Shown: one piece after another, positions 24,230 to 34,401 of the stretch
Numbering within the stretch: position 1 is the stretch's first letter
How the letters are laid out: each line of letters starts with the position of its first letter
Assembly: GCA_030145625.1 (NCBI GenBank)
Contig: JAQYVF010000012.1
Coordinates: forward strand, 1-64,000
Reading direction: 5' to 3'
DNA: 64,000 nt
From: Desulfocapsa sp.
GTDB taxonomy: Bacteria > Desulfobacterota > Desulfobulbia > Desulfobulbales > Desulfocapsaceae
The notes under the pieces: model-generated
What the model was told of the DNA's origin: nothing
The model's input: the letters and a program-made list of their open reading frames with translations, nothing else
The model's database searches: none
Made by a program: the position numbers and the translations under genes

Positions 24230-24646
24230 ATGAAAGCACCAGGAAAATATTTTGTCTCAAAGCGAGTAATCGCTAATGAAATAATAGCCTTTATACTCAT
24301 AATACTCTTCATCTGGGTTGATGAAGTGATGGATATTCCTTATTTGCTCTTCGGGGCAGAAGCAACCCTGGTAAACTGGAGAGAATCGCTGTTTGAAAGT
24401 GTAAGTGTTCTAATTCTTGGTGTAATAATAGTCAGCTACACACATATGATATTCAAAAGAATGAAATACCTTGAGGGATTTCTGTCAATATGCGCTTCTT
24501 GTAAAAAAATCAGGGATGAAAAAGGAAACTGGCATCCAATTGAATCATATATTCATGCAAGGACAGAAGCAAAATTCAGCCATGGGATTTGTCCGGAATG
24601 TGCAGAAGAACTGTACCCGGAATTCAACCCATATAAGAAAGTTTGA
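24230..24646 (+). CDS. Small two-membrane-segment protein with CxxC-x29-CxxC module
   Basis: 138 residues: two membrane segments (about 17-34 and 57-78) joined by a short loop, then a cytoplasmic tail CASCKKIRDEKGNWHP ... FSHGICPEC matching the tail of the protein at 13798 in spacing and in the invariant CKKIRD, W and FSHGICP residues. It has essentially no other domain, so the cysteine module is the functional part. A metal-binding or redox-sensing role for a membrane-tethered module is an inference. A hairpin (CCAACAG, CGCA loop) at 24652-24669 follows the stop codon but lacks a T-run. Confidence 0.78.
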   Translation: MKAPGKYFVSKRVIANEIIAFILIILFIWVDEVMDIPYLLFGAEATLVNWRESLFESVSVLILGVIIVSYTHMIFKRMKYLEGFLSICASCKKIRDEKGNWHPIESYIHARTEAKFSHGICPECAEELYPEFNPYKKV

Positions 24647-24723
24647 TCATACCAACAGCGCACTGTTGGCGACTATTCAACAATGAGATGTTCACTCTAT
24701 ACGGGACAGCTGTTTAAGTTACG

Positions 24724-25674
24724 CTAAAATACCGGATTATAATCAAAAAAGTGTCTGGTTGTCAGATTACGATAGGTCCTGGTTTCGCTCCTGGCGACAA
24801 AGGAGTGAGTGACGGCTCCTGTTGCTGTAAACCTGACACCTTCTAAAAATTCACCATCTGTTACTCCCGTTGCCGCAAACGAGATCTTACGGGAGTTTAT
24901 CAGATCTTCCACTCTGAAAACCTTGTCTAAATCTTGAATGCCATGATCCATGGCCTCTTGCCGATGCGAGTCATTATCGTAAGATATTTTCCCTTCCATA
25001 TAACCGCCAAGGCAACTTATGGCAGCAGCAACTACTGTTCCTTCAGGGGCATACCCATACCCAATATAAATATCAGCCTTTTCTCCGCTGATGGCAGCAA
25101 GACACCCTGATATTTCACCTTCTTCTATCAGTTTTATTCGTGCGCCACAACTTCTCACCTCATTTATCAAATCCTGATGCCGCTTCCGGTTTAAGATACA
25201 GACTGTCACATTATCTGTATATTTTCTTAAAACCCTGGCCACCCGTTTGACATTAGCCGCAGGTGACTGATTGATGTCAATGACCTCACCACCCACTTCA
25301 GGACCGACAACCATTTTATACATCCGCAGATTAGGAATTGACTGGATTGACCCATCTTCTGTAATGACCGTGTAAGAAGTGGCATTATTTCGACCGTCTG
25401 CTGCAGCATGTTGGGCCTCAAGAGCAACAATCATCAGATCCATATCCGGGCCACCTTCACCAAGTGTATTCGGAAATTTACATATCTCTTTACGACCGGT
25501 AAAACGATCGTTAATCACAGTCCCGTTAATCATCAACCTGTTTAGGGTCTTGACAATAGCCTTTCTTGCCTGGTTCAAGATGTCATCATGATTTCCAAGC
25601 CCCTGGATCCTGGCAGCAGTAAGTGCAGCCATCTCGGTGGCTCTGACAATTTCCATTCCATAGTTAATATTCAT
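24724..25674 (-). CDS. GlpX-like (class II FBPase family) protein with altered active site
   Basis: 316 residues that align with GlpX along most of their length: EIVRATEMAALTAARIQGLG, NGTVI, VVGPEVGGEVIDI, YGYAPEGTVVAAAI, SFAATGVTDGEFLEGV. Compared from memory with E. coli GlpX, the metal site is largely gone: the Asp of TADGAA corresponds to Leu, the GEGE glutamate to Arg (NDRFTG in place of GEGEID), and DPIEGT has become VALEAQ, keeping only its Glu. The substrate tyrosine near DMYMEK is also changed. It may be inactive as a phosphatase, bind a different sugar phosphate, or be regulatory. A class III FBPase gene follows 132 bases upstream on the same strand. Confidence 0.82.
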   Translation of the reverse strand: MNINYGMEIVRATEMAALTAARIQGLGNHDDILNQARKAIVKTLNRLMINGTVINDRFTGRKEICKFPNTLGEGGPDMDLMIVALEAQHAAADGRNNATSYTVITEDGSIQSIPNLRMYKMVVGPEVGGEVIDINQSPAANVKRVARVLRKYTDNVTVCILNRKRHQDLINEVRSCGARIKLIEEGEISGCLAAISGEKADIYIGYGYAPEGTVVAAAISCLGGYMEGKISYDNDSHRQEAMDHGIQDLDKVFRVEDLINSRKISFAATGVTDGEFLEGVRFTATGAVTHSFVARSETRTYRNLTTRHFFDYNPVF

Positions 25675-25806
25675 GATTCAATCCGATATAACATTTTCAT
25701 AACGTAATGAGATAAGATCAAAAACTTAGACCCAGGAAGAAACAAAATTCCTCTAAGTCATTTCCAGCAAAGAATCTGCAAACAACAAAAAACAATTCCC
25801 TACCAG

Positions 25807-27618
25807 TTAACTCGGTTCACAGGTCAACTCTCGAATCCTTTGCAACAAAGCGTTACTCTGTCGTCTCAACATGACACCCTTTGCTGTGTCTTTAACCTTC
25901 ATTGGCTGTCTGAATTCATCGATCAGTTCAATATCAAGGGGGGCCGACTCCAACTTCTTGGTTGCCTCCTCCATTTCTTCCGGAGTGGGCAGGATAATAC
26001 CGAAAAGCTGATATGGGGTATGAACCAGAGCATGTCCGCGATTATAATAGGCTGCGGCAAAGCCTCCATCCACATTAATTGCCACACCATCAGTTGAAGC
26101 CATTTGATTCCCTTTCAGATAGTCGACAGGGGTATGGCCAAAGACTACTCGCTGAATGCCGAATTCATCCTTTAACTTCTGTTTGAATTCCTCGGTCTGC
26201 AGATTTTTCTTCCAATAGAGGGTACGCTCAGTGTGACTTTCCTTATCAAAGAGGAAATAGCGTTCAAAGGTCTTCATCGCGTGTTTGCCAAAAAATGGGG
26301 ATTTAGGCCCGCACCAGAGATAAAAAAACAGGGCCTGATCCTCTGCCTCTTGCGGCTCTCCCTTTATGTATCTGGCACCAACGCGCTCTATTGTTTCCTG
26401 AACAAAATCAAGTAATTCCCTGCCCTCTCGGCCAAGAAACTCTTCAAACTCGCCATCTTCTCCTGAGGGAACCAGCGCATGAATATTGAGACTGTTGTTA
26501 TGGATATGATACGTCTTCCCTTTTTTAAAAAAATAGTTAAGCAGCCTTTTAATTTTGCTGTTCCTGGTAAACTGAAGGGTAAGATCATCTATAACCTCCT
26601 GCTCTTCCTCTGTCAGTTTTGTCGGATCATCCAGGTCAATGGTCGGAAAATGGGTATCATTAAGCCCTGCCGTGTCTCCTTTTTTCAGCATTGCACATAG
26701 ACGCTCAAGCCATAGCCTGGAATCCATCTCATATTCAGGGAATTTTTTAATGGTCTGCTCTTCAAGCTTAAACTGGATGACCGCCAGGGCTTTTTCCATA
26801 CTTTTGCCCTTTCCTGTTTTTGCCTTGAATTTGCCTGTTATTTTTTCAACAGGATATTTTTTTTCAGCAAATGCCGCCAATTTTGAACTGTCAAAGTTGA
26901 GACGTCCCATCAGTTCAAAGTGATCATAACGGCAGGTGATGCGCATGGCCTCAGCCACCAATGATTGATTGCCAGAGACTGCTCCCATCCACAAAATATC
27001 ATGATTGCCAAACACATAATCAACCACATCCCGGTAGGCCGAAGAAGAAAGGATACGGATAATTTTGTCAGGTTGCGCGCCACGATCAAAGATATCACCC
27101 AATACAAGAATACGATCAAGTAAGATTTTGCTAATGCTGTGGGCCAAATGAGAGATCAATCTTTCTGAAAGCACTTTTTCTTCAAAGACATGATCCGGTA
27201 CAGGAAGCCCTGAAATCAATCGCTTAATAGTATTGCGAAACTCCGCTGGAAATATATTTTTGCTCCGATGCCTGATATTGGCTAAACGGTATTTTAATAT
27301 CTCAACCAGACAAAAGATCACATCCTGTGTGTCCATCAAGATATGATCTTCGACAATGTACTGTTTCTTGCGGATAATCTGAGTAAGATATTGAATTTTA
27401 TCGACACTGAAGGTATTGGGAAGGGCTTCACGGCAGGTCTGATACAACATCCCGAAACGACCGCGGAGGATAGCCATGAAACGATCCCCCTCACCATGCA
27501 AATCACTGATCCACAACGTTACAGGAATGTTGGAGTTAAGCTCATTCTCAATATCCAACAACTGCTGAGCCAGTTTATCCAGCTCACTCGTTTTCAGGCG
27601 AAAACTATTTTCCTTCAT
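25807..27618 (-). CDS. fbp: Fructose-1,6-bisphosphatase class III
   Basis: 603 residues of the class III (Bacillus-type, PF06874) FBPase family, which hydrolyses fructose 1,6-bisphosphate in gluconeogenesis and has a metallophosphoesterase core. Metal-binding motifs are present in order: [10 protein letters not shown] (about residue 42), [14 protein letters not shown] (about 172), [10 protein letters not shown] (about 205), and [13 protein letters not shown] near the C-terminus. Class III enzymes are typical of Firmicutes and some anaerobic Proteobacteria. Given the damaged GlpX paralogue next door, this is likely the working FBPase. Confidence 0.93.
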   Translation of the reverse strand: MKENSFRLKTSELDKLAQQLLDIENELNSNIPVTLWISDLHGEGDRFMAILRGRFGMLYQTCREALPNTFSVDKIQYLTQIIRKKQYIVEDHILMDTQDVIFCLVEILKYRLANIRHRSKNIFPAEFRNTIKRLISGLPVPDHVFEEKVLSERLISHLAHSISKILLDRILVLGDIFDRGAQPDKIIRILSSSAYRDVVDYVFGNHDILWMGAVSGNQSLVAEAMRITCRYDHFELMGRLNFDSSKLAAFAEKKYPVEKITGKFKAKTGKGKSMEKALAVIQFKLEEQTIKKFPEYEMDSRLWLERLCAMLKKGDTAGLNDTHFPTIDLDDPTKLTEEEQEVIDDLTLQFTRNSKIKRLLNYFFKKGKTYHIHNNSLNIHALVPSGEDGEFEEFLGREGRELLDFVQETIERVGARYIKGEPQEAEDQALFFYLWCGPKSPFFGKHAMKTFERYFLFDKESHTERTLYWKKNLQTEEFKQKLKDEFGIQRVVFGHTPVDYLKGNQMASTDGVAINVDGGFAAAYYNRGHALVHTPYQLFGIILPTPEEMEEATKKLESAPLDIELIDEFRQPMKVKDTAKGVMLRRQSNALLQRIRELTCEPS

Positions 27619-27687
27619 TCTGCTCTCTCTTCCTCAGGCTAAAATTGGAATAAAAAAATAAGAGGTCGTCGATTCGCATCGGCTATT

Positions 27688-29211
27688 TCAGAATTTTTTC
27701 CAACTCCGCACCAGCTCCACAAGAGTCCTCACTCCGGTACCGGATGGCCCTTTAGGAATATAGGATTTTTGGGTGAAATCCCATGCCGTACCTGCAATGT
27801 CCATATGAGCCCACGGGGTGTCGCCAACAAATTTCTGCAGATACGCTGCTGCCGTAATCGTACCGGCAGGCCGCCCCCCGGTATTCTTAATGTCTGCCAC
27901 ATCAGATTTAATCTGTTCAACATATTCCTTATCCAAAGGAAGCTGCCAGAGAGGTTCACCGCTGCGTTCTCCTGCAGTAAGGAGACGATTAATGAGATCC
28001 TGATTGTTGCCAAGAAGTCCGGTGCGGTGATGACCCAGGCCCAGAATAACAGCTCCGGTTAATGTTGCCAGATCAACCACACAGGCTGGTTGATACTTCT
28101 CAATTCCATAGGCCAGGGCATCTGCGAGGATGAGTCGTCCCTCGGCATCGGTGTTAATGATCTCTGAAGTAGTACCACCATAATGTTTTACGATATCGCC
28201 GGGTTTCAAAGCGGAACTGCCTGACATGTTATCAGTGGAAGGAATAATGGCCACGACGTTCACTTTGGGTTTTTCGGCACCTACAACCTGCATCATGGAA
28301 AGCACTGCAGCACCACCGCACATATCATACTTCATATCCTGCATACCTGCAGACGGCTTCAGGCTGACACCTCCGGAATCAAAGGTCAGCCCCTTTCCGA
28401 CAAGGAGTATGGTCTGAGCCTTTTCCGATGCATGATATTCAAGGATAACCATTTTCGGTGGTTCGGCAGAACCCTGATTAACACCAAGGATCCCACCCAT
28501 TTTCAACTTTTTCATATCTTGCTTATCCAAGACAGTGCACTGCATCTTGTGTTTCTTGGAAAGAGTCTGGGCATATTCGGCAAAACTTGTCGGCGTCCAC
28601 CCATTTCCTGGTTCGTTGGCCATATCTCTTGCCTTACGTCCCGCTAAAGCGGCATGCTTTCCTTGAAGCATGGCTTGGCGTAAGTCCTTCCCGCTCCCTG
28701 AAGCCCTAACCTGGATCTCTTTGATAGTCAAAAAAGCAGGATCTTTCTTGTCAGGCTTTTTGTATTTCAAGAAACGATAATCTCCAAGCAGAATGCCCTC
28801 TACGAGACATTCCAACACCTCTTCTTCCTTCAGACCAACCACCTCTGGGATACAGAGAAAAAGCTTTTCCGCCTTCAACTCAGCAGCCTTTGCGGCAATG
28901 GTTCCCCCACAACAGCGACATCGTTCACGCGCTGCACTGAGCTTATCGCCATCCTGTTTACCGATACCTATCAAAAGCAATCGCTTAGCTGACAATTTCT
29001 GTTTTCCTGAGACCGGTGGATAGAGAAGCAGAGAATCGCCTTCGCTTCCCTTAAAATCACCTAAAGATATTGCCTTTTTCAACTCTTTTTCAACAGGAGC
29101 CCACCCCTCTTTCACCTTATCTTTTTTATCTTGCTCAAAACAGCAAACGAGTAAATCACCCGAAAATATTTCTGGTTTTTTTTGGGTCAAAATCAATTTA
29201 GTAGATATCAT
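27688..29211 (-). CDS. pepA: Leucyl (cytosol) aminopeptidase, family M17
   Basis: 507 residues. The C-terminal catalytic domain has the M17 signature NTDAEGRLILADAL and the metal and substrate residues in VGKGLTFDSGGVSLKPS; the N-terminal domain is the usual M17 macro-like fold. It removes N-terminal amino acids from peptides and uses two metal ions. It lies 69 bases upstream of fbp on the same strand and may be co-transcribed with it. Confidence 0.95.
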   Translation of the reverse strand: MISTKLILTQKKPEIFSGDLLVCCFEQDKKDKVKEGWAPVEKELKKAISLGDFKGSEGDSLLLYPPVSGKQKLSAKRLLLIGIGKQDGDKLSAARERCRCCGGTIAAKAAELKAEKLFLCIPEVVGLKEEEVLECLVEGILLGDYRFLKYKKPDKKDPAFLTIKEIQVRASGSGKDLRQAMLQGKHAALAGRKARDMANEPGNGWTPTSFAEYAQTLSKKHKMQCTVLDKQDMKKLKMGGILGVNQGSAEPPKMVILEYHASEKAQTILLVGKGLTFDSGGVSLKPSAGMQDMKYDMCGGAAVLSMMQVVGAEKPKVNVVAIIPSTDNMSGSSALKPGDIVKHYGGTTSEIINTDAEGRLILADALAYGIEKYQPACVVDLATLTGAVILGLGHHRTGLLGNNQDLINRLLTAGERSGEPLWQLPLDKEYVEQIKSDVADIKNTGGRPAGTITAAAYLQKFVGDTPWAHMDIAGTAWDFTQKSYIPKGPSGTGVRTLVELVRSWKKF

Positions 29212-29405
29212 TCAGTTACCTCCAGCAACTTTCAGGTATGGTCAATAGAAATGAAGCGATCTCTCACTACACCACTCACTATAGCCGTTCACATCTGTTT
29301 GGCAAAGAAGTAAAATAACGGTATAGTTACTCTAATCATCAAAATTACAGTCGATGCCATTTGTTTTTTCATTATCCACTCACGCCCCAGCACAAGGAGA
29401 AGATT

Positions 29406-30452
29406 TTGACCAGCACACTTATCCTTTCAGTGACTCTAGCAGTGACCCTATCCGCCTTCTGCTCGATTCTGGAAGCTGTTCTCTATTCTATTTCAAACAG
29501 CCAAATTGAGATGCTGAAAAAGGCAGGGCACACCTCTGCTGCACGCCTGCAAACATTACGCGAAGACATCGATGAATCAATCACTGCCATTCTTACCCTA
29601 AATACAATCGCCAACACTCTTGGTGCGGCAGTGGCAGGGGCAGCAGCAGCCGTTGTTTTCGGTAAAGATAATCTCTTTGCCTTTTCGGCAGCTTTTACCC
29701 TTGTAATCCTTCTCTTTTCAGAAATTGTACCCAAAACTATCGGTGTAAGCTATGCGGTGGCACTGGCACCCTACATTGCCTTTCCTCTGCACTGGATGAT
29801 CATCATACTTAAACCCATAGTCTGGCTCTGTCAGATAATGACTAGATTAATCCCTCAACCCAAGGATACAGACAGTATTTCCGCTGAAGAACTGCAAACC
29901 ATTGCAGCACTCTCCAGACAGGCAGGTCATATCGAAGCAGACCAGGAACGGGTAATCAGTAATATCCTTAAACTTAACACCAGAAGTGTTCGTGATGTCA
30001 TGACTCCGAGAACCGTCACCGTCTCACTCAATGAGGAAATGTCCATTGCAGAAGCCATGAGAAACGAAGCAAAACTCTCCAGTCACAGTCGGGTGCCGGT
30101 TTACAAAGACGAACCGAACAACGTAACAGGAATCATTCTTCGTAAAGATGTACTGTTAGCTGCGGCCGAGCAGAAACATTCCCTTTCCCTGGCTCAACTC
30201 ATGTCATCAGCCCACTTCGTCGCCGAAACATCCCCTCTCAATCGTGTCCTCATAGAATTCTTCGACCTGAGGCAACACCTCTTTGTTGTAGTCGATGAAT
30301 ACGGTGCCGTAACCGGTGTTATTTCCATGGAAGATATCTTAGAAGAAATCGTAGGCAGGGAAATCATGGATGAATCAGACAGGACAACGAATATGAGAGA
30401 GCTTGCCAGAAAGATGAATCGAGAAATACTAAGTAAAGGCAGAAAAAAATAA
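29406..30452 (+). CDS. CNNM/DUF21 membrane protein with CBS pair
   Basis: About 348 residues from a TTG at 29406, chosen because AAGGAG lies eight bases upstream and the protein then starts right before the first membrane segment; the open frame extends back to 29361. An N-terminal DUF21 region with about four membrane segments (SAFCSILEAVLYSISNSQIE, then LFSEIVPKTIGV) is followed by two CBS domains (VRDVMTPRTVTV and LIEFFDLRQHLFVVVDEYG). Proteins of this family (CorC/YfjD, CNNM) move or regulate magnesium or other divalent cations. The C-terminal CorC_HlyC domain is missing. mgtE lies close by. Confidence 0.9.
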   Translation: MTSTLILSVTLAVTLSAFCSILEAVLYSISNSQIEMLKKAGHTSAARLQTLREDIDESITAILTLNTIANTLGAAVAGAAAAVVFGKDNLFAFSAAFTLVILLFSEIVPKTIGVSYAVALAPYIAFPLHWMIIILKPIVWLCQIMTRLIPQPKDTDSISAEELQTIAALSRQAGHIEADQERVISNILKLNTRSVRDVMTPRTVTVSLNEEMSIAEAMRNEAKLSSHSRVPVYKDEPNNVTGIILRKDVLLAAAEQKHSLSLAQLMSSAHFVAETSPLNRVLIEFFDLRQHLFVVVDEYGAVTGVISMEDILEEIVGREIMDESDRTTNMRELARKMNREILSKGRKK

Positions 30453-30472
30453 CATCCTTTGCCGTGTAGATA

Positions 30473-31585
30473 TCAGTTATCGAGGGCAGCCAGGCGAAGT
30501 TGAATTTCCATGCTTTGTCCGTCTCGAAGAATGGTGAGAGAGACCTCCTCACCCACTTTAAAGCGCTCAAGTTCCGTGCGGACATCATCATATGAACGAA
30601 CACCCTGACCGTTCACCTTGGTGATAATATCACCTAGAACAACCTCGTTGCCAAACTGCCTGGTGGGTCTCAATCCAGCCTTGTGAGCAGGCCCGCCGGG
30701 TTCCACCCCCAGTATCAGCACACCTTCCACCCCTAAACGTTTGACCAGTCGTGCATCAGCCAAGGATGCGGCAATGCCAGGCTTTATGAGTTTTCCACTG
30801 CGAATAAGCTGAGGGATTACTTTATTGACCTCCTGCACGGGTACGGCAAAACCGATTCCGGCATAGGCCCCGGAGGGACTGAAAATGGCAGTATTGACTC
30901 CAATCAATCTTCCGGCACTGTCCAGGAGCGGCCCTCCGGAATTCCCGGGATTAATTGCCGCATCGGTCTGAATCATATTACGAATCATTCGACCGGTAAT
31001 GGATTTGATCTCTCTGCCAAGAGCGGAAATAATTCCTGAGGTAATGGTTTGATCAAGACCAAAAGGATTGCCAATGGCAAACACCTTTTGTCCTACCAGC
31101 AGTTCATCAGATTCGCCCACGGGAATAGGTTGCAGCAACCTGGTCGGCGCATCAATCTGAAGTACGGCAAGATCCTTATCTGGAGCAGCACCTATCAAAA
31201 CAGCTTTCCAGCTGCTATGGTCTGCCATGGTCACTTCGATCCTGCCTGCATCGCTGATGACATGATAATTAGTGACGATACGCCCCGTATTGTCCCAAAC
31301 AAATCCTGACCCCGTACCCTGGGGAATTTCCACGGCATTGAGGGAAAACAGATTCCTGCGTAGAGCAATGCTGGTAATATAAACCACCGAAGGAGAGACA
31401 TTTTTAAAGAGTTCGATGGTATTTTGTTCATCTGCAGCAAGATCACCTCTTGCTGTAACAGCCCTGGGTACAGCGGTAGAATCAAGACCTCTGTTATCCA
31501 GTGGTTTGAACAGCAGCCAGAAAGCGAGAAACAGCAGAACAAGTATGGCAATAGGAGAAATTTTATTGGAAGAAGGATGTGACAT
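30473..31585 (-). CDS. HtrA/DegS-type membrane-anchored serine protease with PDZ domain
   Basis: About 370 residues; one N-terminal membrane segment (PIAILVLLFLAFWLLF) anchors a periplasmic trypsin-like domain with catalytic His in TNYHVISDA, Asp in DKDLAVLQID and Ser in NPGNSGGPLLD, followed by a single PDZ domain (about 280-365). One PDZ domain and an uncleaved anchor resemble DegS, a stress sensor, more than DegP. An in-frame TTG lies nine bases upstream of the chosen ATG at 31585. It is 18 bases downstream of mgtE and probably in the same transcript. Confidence 0.92.
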   Translation of the reverse strand: MSHPSSNKISPIAILVLLFLAFWLLFKPLDNRGLDSTAVPRAVTARGDLAADEQNTIELFKNVSPSVVYITSIALRRNLFSLNAVEIPQGTGSGFVWDNTGRIVTNYHVISDAGRIEVTMADHSSWKAVLIGAAPDKDLAVLQIDAPTRLLQPIPVGESDELLVGQKVFAIGNPFGLDQTITSGIISALGREIKSITGRMIRNMIQTDAAINPGNSGGPLLDSAGRLIGVNTAIFSPSGAYAGIGFAVPVQEVNKVIPQLIRSGKLIKPGIAASLADARLVKRLGVEGVLILGVEPGGPAHKAGLRPTRQFGNEVVLGDIITKVNGQGVRSYDDVRTELERFKVGEEVSLTILRDGQSMEIQLRLAALDN

Positions 31586-31603
31586 AACGAGCAAAAAAAC
31601 GAT

Positions 31604-32986
31604 TTAGAGATTGAGGAAAAACTTGGCAATCATAAAATAAGCCAGGACCCCGAGGATATCAATAGAAGTGGTGACAAATGGCCCTGTGGCGATTGCCGCA
31701 TCGATATCAAAACGTTTAAGAACCAGAGGTATCATGGTGCCGACGGTAGCAGCCATGACCATACAAAAGAAAATGGAAAGACCCACAACGACACCAAGGA
31801 GCTTTGGTTCGGCATAGCCAAAGTAGGCCAAGACTCCCAGGAATCCACCATACAACACGCCAAGAATCACTCCAACCCGCATCTCTTTAAAGACTAGTTT
31901 AAAGAAATCATCCATATTGATGCGACCGGTGGCTATTCCTCGGACGACGATGGTGGAAGATTGAGTTGCAATATTTCCACCCATGCCCATTACTATAGGA
32001 ATAAAAGCGGCAAGGGCAAGCACCTTGCTCAGTTCCTCTTCAAAAGAACCAATGATCAACAGCGCCATGACACCACCAAGCCATGAGGCAAAAAGCCAGG
32101 GAGCGCGGAGCATGGCATTTTCCGTGGTGGACTTTAAGAGAATTTCTCTGTCTTTACCAGCACCGGCCATTTGCAGGAAATCCTCAGTAGCCTCTTCCCT
32201 TATTACATCAATGATATCGTCTACTGTTACAATTCCTATAAGGATATAACTGGAATCAACAACAGGGACAGCCAGGATGTTATACTGGGAAATAACATGG
32301 GCAACCTCTTCCTGATCCATATCGGTGGTGACCGCAATCACATTGGTCCGCATGATATTTTTCAACTGCCTGTGCGGTGGATTTGTCAGCAATTCACGCA
32401 GCGAGACAACTCCTGCCAGCTTACCATCACCAAAAGTGATATAAAGATAGAAGACCATCTTCTTTTCTTCGCTGCGTTTCTGTACCTTGGCAATGGCTTC
32501 ACCAACACTTAACTCTTCATTAAGATACATGAAATCCGGCGACATAATACCACCGGCTGTTTCCGGATGATATTGGAGGAGTTCATCGACCTCTTCCCGA
32601 TCCGCCTTTTCCATATGCTTGCGGATGTTAGTTGCAAAATCATCAGGAAGAGCTTCAATGAGATCGACCGCATTGTTCGAAGCCATCTTGCTTAACACAT
32701 CGGCCATGAACATGGGCGTGAGACTCTCCACCAGGGTGACCATGATGGACTCGTCAAGTTCACTGAGAAATTCACCTACCTGACTGGTTTGAGCCAGGAT
32801 ACTGAAGACCTCGTCACGTTCCTGCTCAGAAAGGTGTCTGAAGACCCAGGCCATATCCGCCGGATGGGTTTTGACTATCAGCTTGAGGAGATTATCAGTG
32901 GCATTGCGACGGTTCAACCTTCGAATCATATCGAGGAGTACCATTCCTTCGTTACCGATAAGTTCCTTTTTTTCTATATATCCCAT
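31604..32986 (-). CDS. mgtE: Magnesium transporter MgtE
   Basis: About 460 residues in the MgtE order: N-terminal superhelical domain (VDLIEALPDDFATNIRKHM), CBS pair (PETAGGIMSPDFM; VIAVTTDMDQEEVAHVISQY), connecting helix and five membrane segments with the pore region PIVMGMGGNIATQSSTI. The family forms dimeric Mg2+ channels gated by magnesium binding to the cytosolic domains. The ATG at 32986 is chosen over a TTG six bases upstream. Confidence 0.95.
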   Translation of the reverse strand: MGYIEKKELIGNEGMVLLDMIRRLNRRNATDNLLKLIVKTHPADMAWVFRHLSEQERDEVFSILAQTSQVGEFLSELDESIMVTLVESLTPMFMADVLSKMASNNAVDLIEALPDDFATNIRKHMEKADREEVDELLQYHPETAGGIMSPDFMYLNEELSVGEAIAKVQKRSEEKKMVFYLYITFGDGKLAGVVSLRELLTNPPHRQLKNIMRTNVIAVTTDMDQEEVAHVISQYNILAVPVVDSSYILIGIVTVDDIIDVIREEATEDFLQMAGAGKDREILLKSTTENAMLRAPWLFASWLGGVMALLIIGSFEEELSKVLALAAFIPIVMGMGGNIATQSSTIVVRGIATGRINMDDFFKLVFKEMRVGVILGVLYGGFLGVLAYFGYAEPKLLGVVVGLSIFFCMVMAATVGTMIPLVLKRFDIDAAIATGPFVTTSIDILGVLAYFMIAKFFLNL

Positions 32987-33144
32987 AGCCAATCACCAAT
33001 TTAACGAATGCGATTCAGAGTCCCATGGATCAGATGCATGAGCTTGACTTACTTAACGATAAACAGTACATGATACAACCTGTAAGTCGATTTCGTCAAT
33101 TTGAATTAATCATATCTCTGCTTTTCTCCTCATTTCCATTTTCC

Positions 33145-34347
33145 ATGACCAAACAAACGCTTTCTCCCAAAGACATCGAGGAACTCTTTAACCAGGCCTG
33201 TCTGCTCCATGAACAAGGAGCAATTGGTGAGGCAGTTAAAGAATATAAGAATCTGCTCTCCATCTTGCCCGATTTTCCCCAACTCCACTTCAACTGTGGA
33301 CTTGCCCTCTATGACCAGCAACAGTACCAGGAAGCGGAAGAACATTACCGTATTGCCGCTACCCTCCATCCAGAGGACCCGGATATTCATTATAATCGCG
33401 GACTCAACTTCCGACGCCTTGATCAAATTCAGGATGCCGCCGACTCCTTTGAGTACGCTTTTCAGTTAGGCGATCATGACTTGGACACCCTTTACAACCT
33501 GGGACTCTGCTATCAGGATCTGGCCAAATTCTCTCAAGCCGAACTGCTCTACGATTCCATCCTGGAAAAGGATGCGAAGCACACCTCCACGCTCAACAAT
33601 TATGCCTACCTCTGTCACAAGACCGGTGACATCAAAAAAGCTGAAGAACTCTATCGACGCCTTCTTGCCCTGAATCCTGAACATCAGGCCGCCAGGCATA
33701 TGCTTGATTCTCTTTCCGGGATAACTCCCGACACCGCCCCACTGGATTATGTTGAAGCTGTATTCGATAACTATGCGCAAAATTTTGAGCACAGCCTGGT
33801 CGAAGAACTGGCCTACAAAACTCCTCAAACAATTTGGAAAAGGTACTGTTCTTTGTTTCCTCACGACCAGCGAGATCTTTGTCTTGATCTTGGCTGCGGA
33901 ACAGGTTTAGCCGGTGAACAATTTTCACCATGCTGCAGACGTATTGTCGGAGTTGATATCTCTCAGAAAATGCTCACTATTGCCGCAGAAAAGCATCTTT
34001 ACGACGATCTGTTAAAAAGCGACATCGTCAAATATCTCAGCGAAACCCGAGACTCTCCGGATCTTATAGTGGCTGCCGACGTTTTCACCTATTTAGGTGA
34101 CCTTACGGATATATTTCAAACATGCTTCCAGGTGATAAAAGAGAAAGGTCTGTTTTTATTTTCCGTGGAAGAATCAAACAGCAATAATTTCAAACTCAAA
34201 AAGACAGGCCGTTTTGGTCATTCATCCGACTATATCCAAGACCTCAGTCAAAAAACAGGATGGACTCTTCGCGACCAGCACCTTTCCAACCTGCGACAAG
34301 AAAATGGAAAATGGATCACAGGAAACATCTTTATTTTAGAAAAGTAG
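33145..34347 (+). CDS. TPR-repeat SAM-dependent methyltransferase
   Basis: About 400 residues from the ATG at 33145. About five tetratricopeptide repeats (residues 5-185; for example LYNLGLCYQDLAKFSQAELLY) precede a class I methyltransferase domain with the SAM-binding motif CLDLGCGTGLAGE and the acidic loop VGVDISQKM. The frame could begin at 33025, but that adds a segment without family support; neither start has a clear ribosome-binding site. Such fusions are common in Proteobacteria; the methylated substrate is unknown. Confidence 0.83.
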   Translation: MTKQTLSPKDIEELFNQACLLHEQGAIGEAVKEYKNLLSILPDFPQLHFNCGLALYDQQQYQEAEEHYRIAATLHPEDPDIHYNRGLNFRRLDQIQDAADSFEYAFQLGDHDLDTLYNLGLCYQDLAKFSQAELLYDSILEKDAKHTSTLNNYAYLCHKTGDIKKAEELYRRLLALNPEHQAARHMLDSLSGITPDTAPLDYVEAVFDNYAQNFEHSLVEELAYKTPQTIWKRYCSLFPHDQRDLCLDLGCGTGLAGEQFSPCCRRIVGVDISQKMLTIAAEKHLYDDLLKSDIVKYLSETRDSPDLIVAADVFTYLGDLTDIFQTCFQVIKEKGLFLFSVEESNSNNFKLKKTGRFGHSSDYIQDLSQKTGWTLRDQHLSNLRQENGKWITGNIFILEK

Positions 34348-34401
34348 AGCGGTTCGCCTGGAAAAAGCTATACGCTCTAAAACGAAAAATAACAAATGGC
34401 C

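Noticed and set aside
24652-24669. CCAACAG hairpin as a terminator
   Set aside because: No T-run follows on either strand, so it is mentioned only with the gene.
34345-34379. TAGAGCG inverted repeat as terminator between convergent genes
   Set aside because: Short 7-bp stem with a long loop and no T-run.
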